NCBI GenBank assembly: GCA_031396205.1
Contig: JANNKH010000082.1
Location: 4,402 to 68,401 of the forward strand
Reading direction: 5' to 3'
Length of the DNA stretch: 64,000 nucleotides
DNA from: CAISIP01 sp031396205
Lineage (GTDB): Bacteria > Pseudomonadota > Gammaproteobacteria > Burkholderiales > Burkholderiaceae_C
Part shown: one piece after another, positions 26,801 to 35,349 of the stretch
How positions within the stretch are numbered: position 1 is the first letter of the stretch
Layout of the letters: each line of letters opens with the position of its first letter
The notes under the pieces: model-generated
What the model was told of the DNA's origin: nothing
Databases searched by the model: none
What the model saw: only the letters and a program-made list of their open reading frames with translations
Made by a program: the position numbers and the translations under genes

Positions 26801-29800
26801 GGAACACCCGGCCTTCGATCGTGGACGGAATGATCTCGGCGAAATTGTTGTTGCCCGAGCCGCTGATTTCGCCGCCGACACCATCGCCGTTCAGCACGAT
26901 GGCACTGATCTGGCTGCTATTGGCATTCGGGTTGCTGGCGCTGCCCGCGATTCCGGTGCTGCCGTTGATCGGGCTCACGGGTCCGGCGGTGGTGCTGCCG
27001 TTCGTAGTTCCGGTGGGCGCCACCGGCTGGCAGACCGAGTAGGTGCCCGCCGGCAAAATGGCAAACAGGTAGTTGCCCGCCGCGTCCGTGGTGGTGGTTG
27101 CCACCAGCCCACCCGCGCAGGTCGGCCCGCTGCGCAACTCGATGCTGTTGCCGGCGATCGGCATGTCGACACCACTGTCAAACACGCCATTGGGTGTCAG
27201 GTTGTTGTCGGCAAACACCCGGCCCGACACATAGCCCAGGGTGCTGACCTGCAAGATCGCCTGGGTAGGCTCCTGGTTGTTGCCCAGCGTTGTTTGCATG
27301 GCGCCAGCGGGAATGGTGTTGGTATGGACGCCGGCTACCGCGGCAGTGACGTTGACGCTGACTGAGCAGCCGCCGGCCGCAATGACCTGGCCATTGGCGA
27401 AACTGACACTGGCAGCACCGGCCGCAGCAGTAATCGCCCCCACACCGCCCGGACAGCTGGTCTGTACACCCGGGACGGGCGCCACCAGCACACTGCCCGG
27501 CGCGGTCGGCAGGTTGTCTGTAAGAACCGCAGTCGTTGTGGCCGCAGCGGCATTGCTGTTGTTCAGAAAAATAGTCAAGCGGGACGCAGCGCCCGGGGCG
27601 ATCACCGGCGGCACGAACTGCTTGCTCACGGTTGGCGGGTTCGATACCACCAGCCGCGCCCTGGTGGGCTCCTCGTTGGCCACGCCTTCGGTCGTGGTCA
27701 CTGCGCCGCTGCCAATCGTGTTGGTATAGCTGCCCGAAATATTGCTCAGCACCCGAACCGTCACCGTACAGTTGCCATTGGCCGGCACGGTGCCACCACT
27801 GAGCACCACTGAGGTTGCTGCCGCTCCCGCGGTCACGACGCCCGGGCCGCAGCTGGTGGCGGCATTGGCCGGCGTGGCCACGACCATGCCCGCGGGCAGC
27901 GGGTCTGAGAACGCCAGTCCGGTCAAGGGCACCGCATTCGGATTGGCAATGCGTACCGTCATTAGCGCAAAGCTGCCCGGCGGTTGGGTCGCGGTGCCGG
28001 TCGTGAAGCCGCCCGGGTTGCCTGTTTCCAAGGTGAAGGCGTCCAGCGCCTTGATCACCACCAGCGGGGTGCGCGCGCGCACGATGTCGCTTGTCGGATC
28101 AGTGTTGGTGATCGGAACACCGCCCGACGTGCCGGTGATGGCGCCTGCCGCAATGGTGTTGGTGTAGTCGCCCTGAGCGGTCACCAGCACGTCGATCTCG
28201 CCGGTGCAGCTAGAAACGGTTGCCCCGATGGCGGCGGGCACGATGGCACCGGAAATCCGCACCTGGTTGGTCGCCGGTGCGCTGATGGTGGCTCCGACGC
28301 AGGTAGTGACCGGATTGGCACCGGCTGGAACGGTCACGCCGGCCGGCAGGTTGTCGGTGACCGCGACATCGGCCAGCGACACTGCCGTCGCGTTGTGCAA
28401 TGTGATGCGCAGCCGCGCGCGTTCGCCTGGCTTGACAACATGGGGTATGAAGTTCTTGGTGATGCCGACATTGGCTTGGGTCGACAAGCTAGTCTGGGCC
28501 GCGCCGAAGTTGCTCAGGCCCTGCACGGTCGCGATCGCACCGGCCGGAATTACATTCGTGACGCCACCTGCAATGGTCGACGACACATTGAATGCAACCG
28601 TGCACGATGCGCCCGCGCCCAGCGTGGCGTTGTTGACCGTGAAGGAACGCCCGCCGGCCACGGCGCTGACCGACGCACCCACGCAGGTCGTGCTGCCGGC
28701 TGGATTGGGCGCGATGACCATGCCGTTGGGTGTTCCGCCCGCAAGGCCGTTGGTCGTGAAATGGTCGGTCATCGACAGGCCGCTGACCGCCACGCCAGCG
28801 CCGGTGATTGTCACCGTCATGCGGCTGACCTGGCCTGGGAAGGTCAGCGTGCCCGGATTCGACGCTTTGGCAACCGACAGGGGTGCCGGCGCCGTGAACA
28901 GCAACGTGCCGACAACCGGCGTGGTATTGATGACGCCGCCCGCGGCCGTGATGTTGCCGGCCGCAATGGTGTTCATCCAGCTGGCGGCGCCGGTGGCGAT
29001 CACGTCGAACACCAGTTCGCAGTTGCCGCCGCCGGAGATGCTGGCGCCGCTCAGGCTGACGCTGTTGGCGCCGGCCACGGCGGTGATCGCCACCGGACCG
29101 GCACAGCTGCTGTAGGCCGCCGCCGGATTAGCCAGCACCATGCCTGTGGGAAATGGATCAGTGATGCCCAGCTGGGTCAGCGCCACCGCGCCAGAATTGG
29201 ATACCCGCACTGTTACAGTGGATTTCCCGCCGGAGGCCACCGCGGTGGGACTGAACAGCTTGGTCGCGCTGAGCGAGGACGCGAAGGTGATCGCCGCATT
29301 GCCAGTAACCGGATCGACCGGCCGGGTGGTTCCATCGGCCAGCGTTTCGGTGCCTGCCGCTGACACCGTGTTGTTGTAAGTGCCTGCCGGCGCAATGACA
29401 TCGACCTGCACCGTGCAGCTGCCGTTCGCGCCAGCGCCGCTGTTGGCCCGCGCCGGTACCGTACCGCCATTCATCGTGACCGAGCTGCTGCCTGAGGCCG
29501 CCGTGATGCTGCCCGCGCCGCAAGAGGTCACTGCATTGGATGGACTCGCGACCCGCATCTGGCCGATGCCGCCGTTGGTTGGCAGCGGATCGGAAATCGA
29601 CGCGTTGGTAATCGGATTGGCCGAGCGGTTGGTCAGCGTCATCGTCAGGCGCGTGATCGCTCCCTCCGAAAGCGGACCGGCCGGCGCAAACGCCTTGGCA
29701 ACCGCCATTACCGGACGATCGACCGTGCCGCTCGGCGTCGAACTGGTGCCGGCGATGGTGCTGGCATTGCCCGGATAGGTCACGCCGCCATTGGCGATGG

Positions 29801-31568
29801 CATTGACCACCGCGGAGCCAGCGACCGCGTTAGGGTCGGTCATGGCCCAGAAGGTGACGGTACAGCTCGACGGTGTGCTGGGATTGACCCGCGCCGGTAC
29901 GCTGGCGACTGTCAACGTGGCGCTGGCCGAGCCCAACCCCCCAGCCGTGGTGGTGACCGCGCCGCATCCGCTCGACACCGTGGGCGAGTAGTCGATGCCG
30001 CCGATGGTGCCGGTCAGGAAGGTCTGGCCGTTGCTGAAGTTGTCGGTAATCGCGACGGCATTGCGCGCCGAGCCCGAGAAGTTCTGCAGCGTGACCTGGT
30101 AGCGCACCGGGTTGCCCGGCGCTGGATTGGCGGGGCTGGCCGACTTGAGCACCCGCAGGTCGTCAACCACCAGCAGCGAGGCCGATACCGATTGGCTGAC
30201 GATTCCCGGCGCGGTGACGCCGACCGCGCCAGTGGCTATCGTGTTGGTGTAACTGATCGGTACGCCCGGCGTCTGCGCGAAGGCGTCAAAGTTCGCGGTC
30301 ACCGTGCAACTGCCACCGGCGGGGATGACGCCTCCGGTCAGGCGCACGCCGGTCGTGCTCAAGGCGCTGGCCGCGCCGCCCGCGCAAGTGGTTGACTGGC
30401 CAGTGACCTTCAGGCCGAAGGCGTTGAGATTGCCGGCGCTTGTGCCGTCGATCGGGTCGTCATCGAACGTGGTTACGGTCAGCGGCGTGGTGCCGCTGTT
30501 GGTCAGCGTGATGGTCAGGCTGCCGGCTTGTCCGCTGGCCAGCGCATTGCTGGAAAACGCCTTGGCCACCGACAGCGGTGAGCGCGTGGTGATGCTGGCG
30601 CTGGCGTTGGCTGGCGGCACCAGGCCCAGGTCATTGCTGAACTGGCTGTTGCGGTCGATCGTGTTGGCCGCCAGGACGGAAAACGCGCCGTTGGTGGTGT
30701 TGGCAACCACGTCGACGGTCATGGTGCAAATGGCGTTCGCGGCAACTGTGCCGCCACCGGCATTGACTGAAAACGCGCCGGGGGCGGGATTGAATACCGG
30801 CGCGGTCCCGCCCGCGCAGCTCGCAGCCGCATTGGGCACCGGCGCGACCCGCAAGGCGGGGGTGGCGCCCAGCAACGGGAACAGGTCGGTGATGTTGAAA
30901 TTGGGCAGGCTGATACTGTTGGTATTGGTCACCGTCAACGTCAGCCTGACCGGTGCGCCGCCCAGCACAACGGTGCCGTTGCCAAATGACTTGGCGATGG
31001 TCGGCGGCGCCACGCCCCGCACACCAATACTTTGGGTGACTGCGCCGGCATTGGCCACCGCGCCGCCACCGTCGGCGCCGGTGACCGACGCGCTGGCGAT
31101 CGTGTAGCTGTAGCTGGCGACTGCGCCGGTCGACGACCCGGCAGTCACTGGCACCACAATCAGGCAATTGCCGTCGACACCGCCAAAATTCGCGGGAATC
31201 ACACCGCCGGCCAGCGCGATCACCTGGGCGCCAGGGGTGACATTCAGTACGCCGGGGCCCGCAGCTGTCACATTGCCGTCAGGGTCGGTACAGGTGTAGG
31301 TTGCCGCGCCAGCGATGCGCAGGCCGTTGGGCAGTGTGCCGGGCAGGGTATTTGGCGGCTGATTCGGAAAAGTGACCCCCGTGACCGGGGTGTTGGCGCT
31401 ATTGGATAGCTGGATGCGCAGGTTCGTGACTTCGCCCGGGAATATGGGGTCAGGGCCGACCAGCGTTACCGACGCGCCCAGCGCCGCCAGCGCAGCGCCA
31501 GGTGCAGATAGCAGCACTGCAAGTGCGCATGCAATCAACCAATCCGCGCGCAGAGAAATACGTTTCAT
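23838..31568 (-). CDS. Giant DUF11/SdrD-like repeat surface protein (2576 aa)
   Basis: Residues 1-29 are a signal peptide (LLSAPGAALA). Residues about 30-1440 contain ten DUF11-type beta-sandwich repeats of roughly 140 residues; each carries one cysteine pair (TTCAGG or TSCGPG early, GGSCTVT or NGNCTVTV late). Then come SdrD B-like domains starting near 1449 (SGRVFADNN), 1584 (IEGRVFLDQNNN) and 1704 (VSGQVFVDYNNN), a DUF11 domain near 1826, another B-like domain near 1959 (SGSIWRDTNHDRI), a DUF11 domain near 2255 and a cysteine-rich B-like domain near 2384. The C-terminus is proline-rich, with no autotransporter barrel, no LPXTG and no membrane helix. It is thus likely a long, disulfide-stabilised surface fibre whose export depends on another protein, plausibly the coupled barrel encoded next. 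Confidence 0.85.
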   Translation of the reverse strand: MKRISLRADWLIACALAVLLSAPGAALAALGASVTLVGPDPIFPGEVTNLRIQLSNSANTPVTGVTFPNQPPNTLPGTLPNGLRIAGAATYTCTDPDGNVTAAGPGVLNVTPGAQVIALAGGVIPANFGGVDGNCLIVVPVTAGSSTGAVASYSYTIASASVTGADGGGAVANAGAVTQSIGVRGVAPPTIAKSFGNGTVVLGGAPVRLTLTVTNTNSISLPNFNITDLFPLLGATPALRVAPVPNAAASCAGGTAPVFNPAPGAFSVNAGGGTVAANAICTMTVDVVANTTNGAFSVLAANTIDRNSQFSNDLGLVPPANASASITTRSPLSVAKAFSSNALASGQAGSLTITLTNSGTTPLTVTTFDDDPIDGTSAGNLNAFGLKVTGQSTTCAGGAASALSTTGVRLTGGVIPAGGSCTVTANFDAFAQTPGVPISYTNTIATGAVGVTAPGIVSQSVSASLLVVDDLRVLKSASPANPAPGNPVRYQVTLQNFSGSARNAVAITDNFSNGQTFLTGTIGGIDYSPTVSSGCGAVTTTAGGLGSASATLTVASVPARVNPSTPSSCTVTFWAMTDPNAVAGSAVVNAIANGGVTYPGNASTIAGTSSTPSGTVDRPVMAVAKAFAPAGPLSEGAITRLTMTLTNRSANPITNASISDPLPTNGGIGQMRVASPSNAVTSCGAGSITAASGSSSVTMNGGTVPARANSGAGANGSCTVQVDVIAPAGTYNNTVSAAGTETLADGTTRPVDPVTGNAAITFASSLSATKLFSPTAVASGGKSTVTVRVSNSGAVALTQLGITDPFPTGMVLANPAAAYSSCAGPVAITAVAGANSVSLSGASISGGGNCELVFDVIATGAASWMNTIAAGNITAAGGVINTTPVVGTLLFTAPAPLSVAKASNPGTLTFPGQVSRMTVTITGAGVAVSGLSMTDHFTTNGLAGGTPNGMVIAPNPAGSTTCVGASVSAVAGGRSFTVNNATLGAGASCTVAFNVSSTIAGGVTNVIPAGAIATVQGLSNFGAAQTSLSTQANVGITKNFIPHVVKPGERARLRITLHNATAVSLADVAVTDNLPAGVTVPAGANPVTTCVGATISAPATNQVRISGAIVPAAIGATVSSCTGEIDVLVTAQGDYTNTIAAGAITGTSGGVPITNTDPTSDIVRARTPLVVIKALDAFTLETGNPGGFTTGTATQPPGSFALMTVRIANPNAVPLTGLAFSDPLPAGMVVATPANAATSCGPGVVTAGAAATSVVLSGGTVPANGNCTVTVRVLSNISGSYTNTIGSGAVTTTEGVANEEPTRARLVVSNPPTVSKQFVPPVIAPGAASRLTIFLNNSNAAAATTTAVLTDNLPTAPGSVLVAPVPGVQTSCPGGVGAITAAAGAASVSFANGQVIAAGGCSVSVNVTAAVAGVHTNTIPAGAMQTTLGNNQEPTQAILQVSTLGYVSGRVFADNNLTPNGVFDSGVDMPIAGNSIELRSGPTCAGGLVATTTTDAAGNYLFAILPAGTYSVCQPVAPTGTTNGSTTAGPVSPINGSTGIAGSASNPNANSSQISAIVLNGDGVGGEISGSGNNNFAEIIPSTIEGRVFLDQNNNAVQNGADSALANVTIELLDAGGVVISTAITDANGDYRFAGLAPGVYSVREPTQPAGTGNGITTAGAVGNGGTAGAASAPAVAASRISNIGLPPNTTSSGNNFAEIPNGRSVSGQVFVDYNNNGSFEPTDNGLGGQTLFLTGNDINGNPVSLSTVTNPDGSYRFDGVPEGNSYAITQPQQPAGTTDGITTVGSTGGVASVVGAAPSTISGINLSGPNTVSASNNFAERAGLAPDLRVSKTHTPASFAQGSSSGYYTLTVGNIGAQASSGTITLIDTLPAGMSLVSATGPGWTCAGAAQSVTCTTAAVVALAGNAPPVVVRVAVAAGLAGQVLVNQVVVSGGGEPNGLTGNNSASDPTPIDVAAAVSGSIWRDTNHDRIRDPGEPLVAGWTVELYLGGVSLGTTTTDASGAYQFGALAPGAGYQVKFREPSGGTVFGRPVPNETGINYTNGVMSGNTNTGAGIRSGANPAGASNADGTLSGLTLVAGVTTVQQSLPLDPAGVVYDALTRLPVAGAVVTITGPAGFNPLLDLVGGSAVLTTGPDGFYQFLLNATAPTGRYALALTTYPAGYIPAPSALIPVCANPVTVSGAPDPALIQAQGGAPSAASPVHDPATCPASTAALAPGNQATTQHFFNFDITVPGSANVLNNHIPLDPFGANVLVISKTGSASVVELGDSLRYTVAVRNTSLGVLNNVVLTDTLPPGFRYIAGTSRLGGVAVANPAGGAGPVLTYDLGSIAARGTATLTYRVRVAVGAQQGNGINRAQARSGPFVSNAAQWRVRVTGGVFTSEACVLGKVFVDCNGNHVQDREELGIPGVRLYFQNGSYLVSDSEGKYSICNLQPRTHVLKVDNSTLPRGARLTTSSNRNAGDAGSLFLDLRNGELHRADFIEGSCANTVLEQVKARRTQGEVVVPQQETRPGAVLRFDSKPAQSPPQATESANQTLVAPRAPERPGGPPPNPNDPVPVPAAPANNDRRGGIYAPR

Positions 31569-31611
31569 CGAAGGCCCAAGAATGCAAGCGCGAGTCTAGG
31601 TAGATCCACGC

Positions 31612-33543
31612 TCAAGGACTGTAAACAAAACGCAGTGCAATCTGAAAACCACCAGTGCCCGGATGCTCGATCTCCATTGCGGCATGATGTTTCTGCGCCA
31701 CAAGCTGCACCAGGGCCAAGCCCAGGCCATGACCCTGTCCGGATGTGCCTGACTTGCCTTGCGAATAGCGCTCGCTCAGCGCGGCGAACTCGGTCGGCGC
31801 AATTCCCGGGCCCTGGTCGTGCACTGCAAGTACGCAGGCGTCGAACTCGCGCCGCAGCGACAGTGTGACAACCCCGCCGCGTGGCCCATGGCGCAACGCG
31901 TTCCAGCCCAGATTGAGGATTGCGCGGCGCAGCAGGCGTTCATCACCCATTACCAACTCCAGGTCGGCATCGCAGCGCCGTTCGATGCGCCCGCCCAGGG
32001 CCTGTGCGTCTTCCCACAGATCGTCGGCACAGCTGTGCAGTACCTGCACCAGGTCGACCTCGCGAAACTGCGCCCGGTCCACCGCCTGGGCGCGGCCCAT
32101 CAGCAGGAATTGCTCGGTCAGGTCGAGCGAGCGCCGCGCGCAGGCGTCCACGCGCGCGATCATCGCCTGATGGTCGGCCGGACTGCCGAGCCGCAACTGG
32201 TCTGCCAGCGCGCGCAGGGACACCAGCGGCGAGCGCAGGTCGTGCGCCAGGTGGCGCATCATGTCGTCGCGGTACTGGCGGGTCTGGTTGGCGTCGCCAC
32301 CGACCGCAAGAGCGGCCGCCACTTCGTCCACCGCATGGGTGATGGCGGCGATCCGGTCTTCGACCGGATCGAGAAAATGCGGTCCGTCCGTCACCCTACC
32401 GGTTCGCGCGCCCGGATGCAGCAGGCCGGCAATGCGCTCGGTCTCGCGGGTCATGGTCGCCAGGCTGGCCTCCAGTCGGCGCCAGCTCCACAAGGGATAG
32501 GCCAGCAGCACGGTGGCCATCACCGTCGCCGGCGACCACCACCAGCCACTGGCCAGCATGCCGGCCCAAGCCGCCAAGGGCGTGCCCAGAACCAGCGCCG
32601 TCGTCACCAGCAAGGCGCGCCGCGGCGTCAACAACAGCAACGAGACCAGATGGGCCAGCACCAGCAGCAGTGCCAGCCCCAGCTGCCAGTAAGCAGGCAC
32701 CGGCTCACGCAGTCGGCCTGCGCGTTCGGCATCGAACACATTGGCCACGAACTCCACGCCGGGCATCGCGCCGTTGACGCCGGCCCGCGGCGTCACCACC
32801 GTATCACCCAGGCCGGTCGCAGTGGCGCCGATCAATACCGTCTTGCCGCGCAGCCGCTGTGCGTCGACACGGCCGTCCAGCACATCGGCCAGCGCCAGCC
32901 GGGTGAAGTGGCCCGCCGGTCCGGCAAACGGCACCAGACGCTCCTGGGCCGCGGACGCATGGCGGGACAGATCACCATCAGTGCGCATGGCCAGCAACAC
33001 CAGCGCGAGATGGTCATATATCGTGTTGCCATCGTGTTCGCGCGCCTGGAAACGCCGGGTGACACCGTCGCCATCGACCAGCGCCTGCGCATGGCCGAGC
33101 CGGGCCTTCTGGGCGAAGGCCGGCAGGGGTCGAATCGCCGGCGCACCCGGCCTGGGCATGTACACCGGCAGCACGACCCTGCCGTGGGCTGCGATCGCGG
33201 CGGCCAGGTGCTGGTCGGCCGAAAGGTCCTGTGTTTGCGGCTCGGCGAGGATCACGTCCACCAGCACCGGACCCGAGCCAGCCTGCGCCAACACCTCCAG
33301 CGCCTGGGCCAGCCGGTGCCGTGACCACGGCCAGCGCCCGACCCGCGCCAGGCTGGCTTCGTCGATCGCCAGGATCAGGACGTGATCCGATGCGGCCCGA
33401 CCACCCCAGACGACGCCAATGTCATACAGCCAGTTGTCGGCCCGCTCGAACCAGCCGGCGCGTTGCGCCGCCCCGAGGAAGACCAGCAGCGCCACCGACA
33501 GCATGAACCATTCGCGCAGATGACGACCCGCCGATCCGCTCAT
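31612..33543 (-). CDS. CHASE2-domain sensor histidine kinase
   Basis: A 643-residue membrane kinase. One helix (residues 12-27) leads into a periplasmic CHASE2 sensor domain of about 250 residues (HVLILAIDEASLARVGRWPW and the conserved KTVLIGATATGLGD). A cluster of three helices follows (about 290-360). The cytoplasmic part has a HisKA box MRHLAHDLRSPLVSLRALAD with the phospho-accepting His near residue 434, then HATPase N (NLGWNALRHG), G1 (DQGPGIAP) and G2 (GHGLGLALV) boxes. ATG 33543 is chosen over an in-frame start at 33666 because the upstream codons lie in repeat-like sequence. It is 43 bp upstream of the giant surface-protein gene and should phosphorylate the regulator encoded at 35315. 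Confidence 0.9.
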   Translation of the reverse strand: MSGSAGRHLREWFMLSVALLVFLGAAQRAGWFERADNWLYDIGVVWGGRAASDHVLILAIDEASLARVGRWPWSRHRLAQALEVLAQAGSGPVLVDVILAEPQTQDLSADQHLAAAIAAHGRVVLPVYMPRPGAPAIRPLPAFAQKARLGHAQALVDGDGVTRRFQAREHDGNTIYDHLALVLLAMRTDGDLSRHASAAQERLVPFAGPAGHFTRLALADVLDGRVDAQRLRGKTVLIGATATGLGDTVVTPRAGVNGAMPGVEFVANVFDAERAGRLREPVPAYWQLGLALLLVLAHLVSLLLLTPRRALLVTTALVLGTPLAAWAGMLASGWWWSPATVMATVLLAYPLWSWRRLEASLATMTRETERIAGLLHPGARTGRVTDGPHFLDPVEDRIAAITHAVDEVAAALAVGGDANQTRQYRDDMMRHLAHDLRSPLVSLRALADQLRLGSPADHQAMIARVDACARRSLDLTEQFLLMGRAQAVDRAQFREVDLVQVLHSCADDLWEDAQALGGRIERRCDADLELVMGDERLLRRAILNLGWNALRHGPRGGVVTLSLRREFDACVLAVHDQGPGIAPTEFAALSERYSQGKSGTSGQGHGLGLALVQLVAQKHHAAMEIEHPGTGGFQIALRFVYSP

Positions 33544-33702
33544 GCGCGCCCCCAGCCCTGGCTTCGCCAGTCCCACCGGGGGGGAGCAAGAAAACCTGGG
33601 AGCGGCCCGCGTTTCATAGGCCGCCCGCATCCCAACCCGGTCGGACGCGCCAGCGCTGCGCGCCAAGACCGCAAGCCCGCATCGCGGCCAACCCCGGTGG
33701 CG
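33544..33702. repeat. Gene gap with GC-rich hairpin at the kinase ribosome binding site
   Basis: This 159-bp gap between the LysM-FecR gene and the kinase gene holds nested inverted repeats: CTGGC-TTC-GCCAG at 33558-33570 flanked by CCCCC (33549-33553) and GGGGGGG (33578-33584). On the minus strand the GGGGGC arm lies directly before the kinase ATG, so it could hide or provide the ribosome binding site. The string resembles the GC-rich insertion at 1733-1835 in style. I see no coding sequence here. Confidence 0.55.
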
Positions 33703-35349
33703 TCACAACAACGGCAGCAACAGGATCAACAGCAGGTACCACGGATGCGATGGCACCGGCTCCGGTGGCACGGGCAGCTCAAAGCGCTGCGTCGCCGACC
33801 ATGGACCCTGACTGCCGTCGGGCAGCACCAGCCGGGTGCGCACATGGAAAACGCCCGGCTTGGGATCGGGCAACACCAAGCTGGCACCGGGCACCACCTT
33901 GTCGAAGGCAGGCTGCGCAAAATCGGCCGTCGGCGCGACCTGTACCTGGTGGCTGTAGCCGGCCGGGCCAGACCAGGCCAACTGCAATCCGCCGCCGCCC
34001 ATTTGCGGCGGCGCCACAGACGACGGCTCCAGCACGGTGAAGGTCGCCGGGTCGCCGAACGGTCCTCGGCTGCCGTCGGGGCGTTGGGTGGCCAGCCGCC
34101 AGTGGTAGCTGCCCGGGGCCAGTGCCGGCTCGAACACCTTGCGGCTGCCTGGAACGCCGGGCTGGTCCAGAACCAGATCGGAGAACTGCGCGTCACGTGC
34201 CACTTGCAGATGGTAGGTCGGCGAACCGGGCAACTGGGCCCAGACCAGCGGGGTGCCGGAGATGACGCTGCCACCGGCGGGCGGCGACAACCTGAGTGGG
34301 GGCTCGGGTCGCGCCCGCAGCGCAAACGCCGTCTGCGCATCCGCGCCCTCGAGATCCTGTGCGTCGGCAGCCCGCACCCGCAGGTGGTAGTCACCATCGG
34401 GCAAGCCTGCCAGCAGCCAGGTCGGGTCACGCGTCTTGGTGTTCTGCACCAGTTGTACGAAGGCGCCATCGGTGGCGACCTGCCAGCGCCAGCCTGCGGC
34501 CCCCGACAGCGTTGCCACTTGCAGCAATTGCGATGTGCGTTCGATACGTTGCGGGATCGTCGCCAGGTCGGGTGCCGGCAACAGCTTGACGACATTGCCA
34601 AGCTGCCCGCCCTCGGCCCGCAGGCCTGAGCCCTGTGCGATCTCCACCGCCGCCGGTCCGGCCCCTTGCGCCTCGACCCGACCCTCGAGCACCTCATGCC
34701 GGCTGGCCTGCGCATCCTGCGCCACCCGGAACCGGGTGCCGCGCACGGCCGTCACCACGCGTGGCGTCTTGACATCGAAACGGGATGCCGGATGGGGCAA
34801 GGGTGTGACCGTGGTCTCGACCGCGCCCTGGTTCACATCGATACGGGATGCGCGCACGCCGCCAAATGGCGTCTCCCGCGACAGGCCCAGCGTGGCCTTG
34901 GTCTGCGGCGCGAACACTGCCAGGGCGCCATCAACAAAACGCAGCGTCACCGCGCCCTCGGCGCCGGTATCGAAACTGTCACCCTGCGCCAGTCTCATGC
35001 CGGCGGCCAATGGGCCGCGGTTGCCCTGCACGGCGCCCAGCACATAGATGACCTCCACTGGCAGCGAATTCCAACGCATCCAGTCCAGCGGAATGCGCAG
35101 CTGCGCCCCCGGTTGCAGGCGGCGCGGGTTGCGCACCCGGTTCAGACGCGCCAGCTCGGCCCAGCGTGCCGGCTGCTCCAGGTAACGCGCGCCAATGCCG
35201 ATCAGGGTGTCGCCGGTGCGCAGCGTCAAAGCCAGCGTAGTTGGTTGCTGGGCGCCGGCCAGGCCCGGCAAGGCGCCCGACAACGCCAGCAGCCAGCGCG
35301 CGGGCCAGCGCGCTTCAGGCCAGTGATTCAAGGCGGTAGCCATGGGCAT
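33703..35349 (-). CDS. LysM and FecR domain protein with Ig-like modules
   Basis: A 548-residue exported protein. After a hydrophobic leader (RWPARWLLALSGALPGLAGA, about residues 14-33) comes a LysM domain (LRTGDTLIGIGARYLE to QPGAQLRIP, 42-90), which binds peptidoglycan. A FecR domain follows (about 120-225) with the conserved KTPRVVTAVRGTRFRV. Residues 280-520 contain two or three fibronectin/Ig-like modules (for example PTYHLQVARDAQFSDLV and GSYHWRLATQRPDG). A final hydrophobic stretch (YLLLILLLPLL) ends the protein and may anchor it. FecR-LysM genes often accompany CHASE2 sensors, and here the gene sits between the regulator and the kinase. ATG 35349 lies 35 bp inside the regulator gene, so the two overlap. 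Confidence 0.85.
   Translation of the reverse strand: MPMATALNHWPEARWPARWLLALSGALPGLAGAQQPTTLALTLRTGDTLIGIGARYLEQPARWAELARLNRVRNPRRLQPGAQLRIPLDWMRWNSLPVEVIYVLGAVQGNRGPLAAGMRLAQGDSFDTGAEGAVTLRFVDGALAVFAPQTKATLGLSRETPFGGVRASRIDVNQGAVETTVTPLPHPASRFDVKTPRVVTAVRGTRFRVAQDAQASRHEVLEGRVEAQGAGPAAVEIAQGSGLRAEGGQLGNVVKLLPAPDLATIPQRIERTSQLLQVATLSGAAGWRWQVATDGAFVQLVQNTKTRDPTWLLAGLPDGDYHLRVRAADAQDLEGADAQTAFALRARPEPPLRLSPPAGGSVISGTPLVWAQLPGSPTYHLQVARDAQFSDLVLDQPGVPGSRKVFEPALAPGSYHWRLATQRPDGSRGPFGDPATFTVLEPSSVAPPQMGGGGLQLAWSGPAGYSHQVQVAPTADFAQPAFDKVVPGASLVLPDPKPGVFHVRTRLVLPDGSQGPWSATQRFELPVPPEPVPSHPWYLLLILLLPLL

Noticed and set aside
24800..31400. Repetitive DNA that might be a CRISPR or satellite array
   Set aside because: The repetition is at the protein level (DUF11 units of about 140 codons with differing nucleotides), not short identical DNA repeats with spacers.
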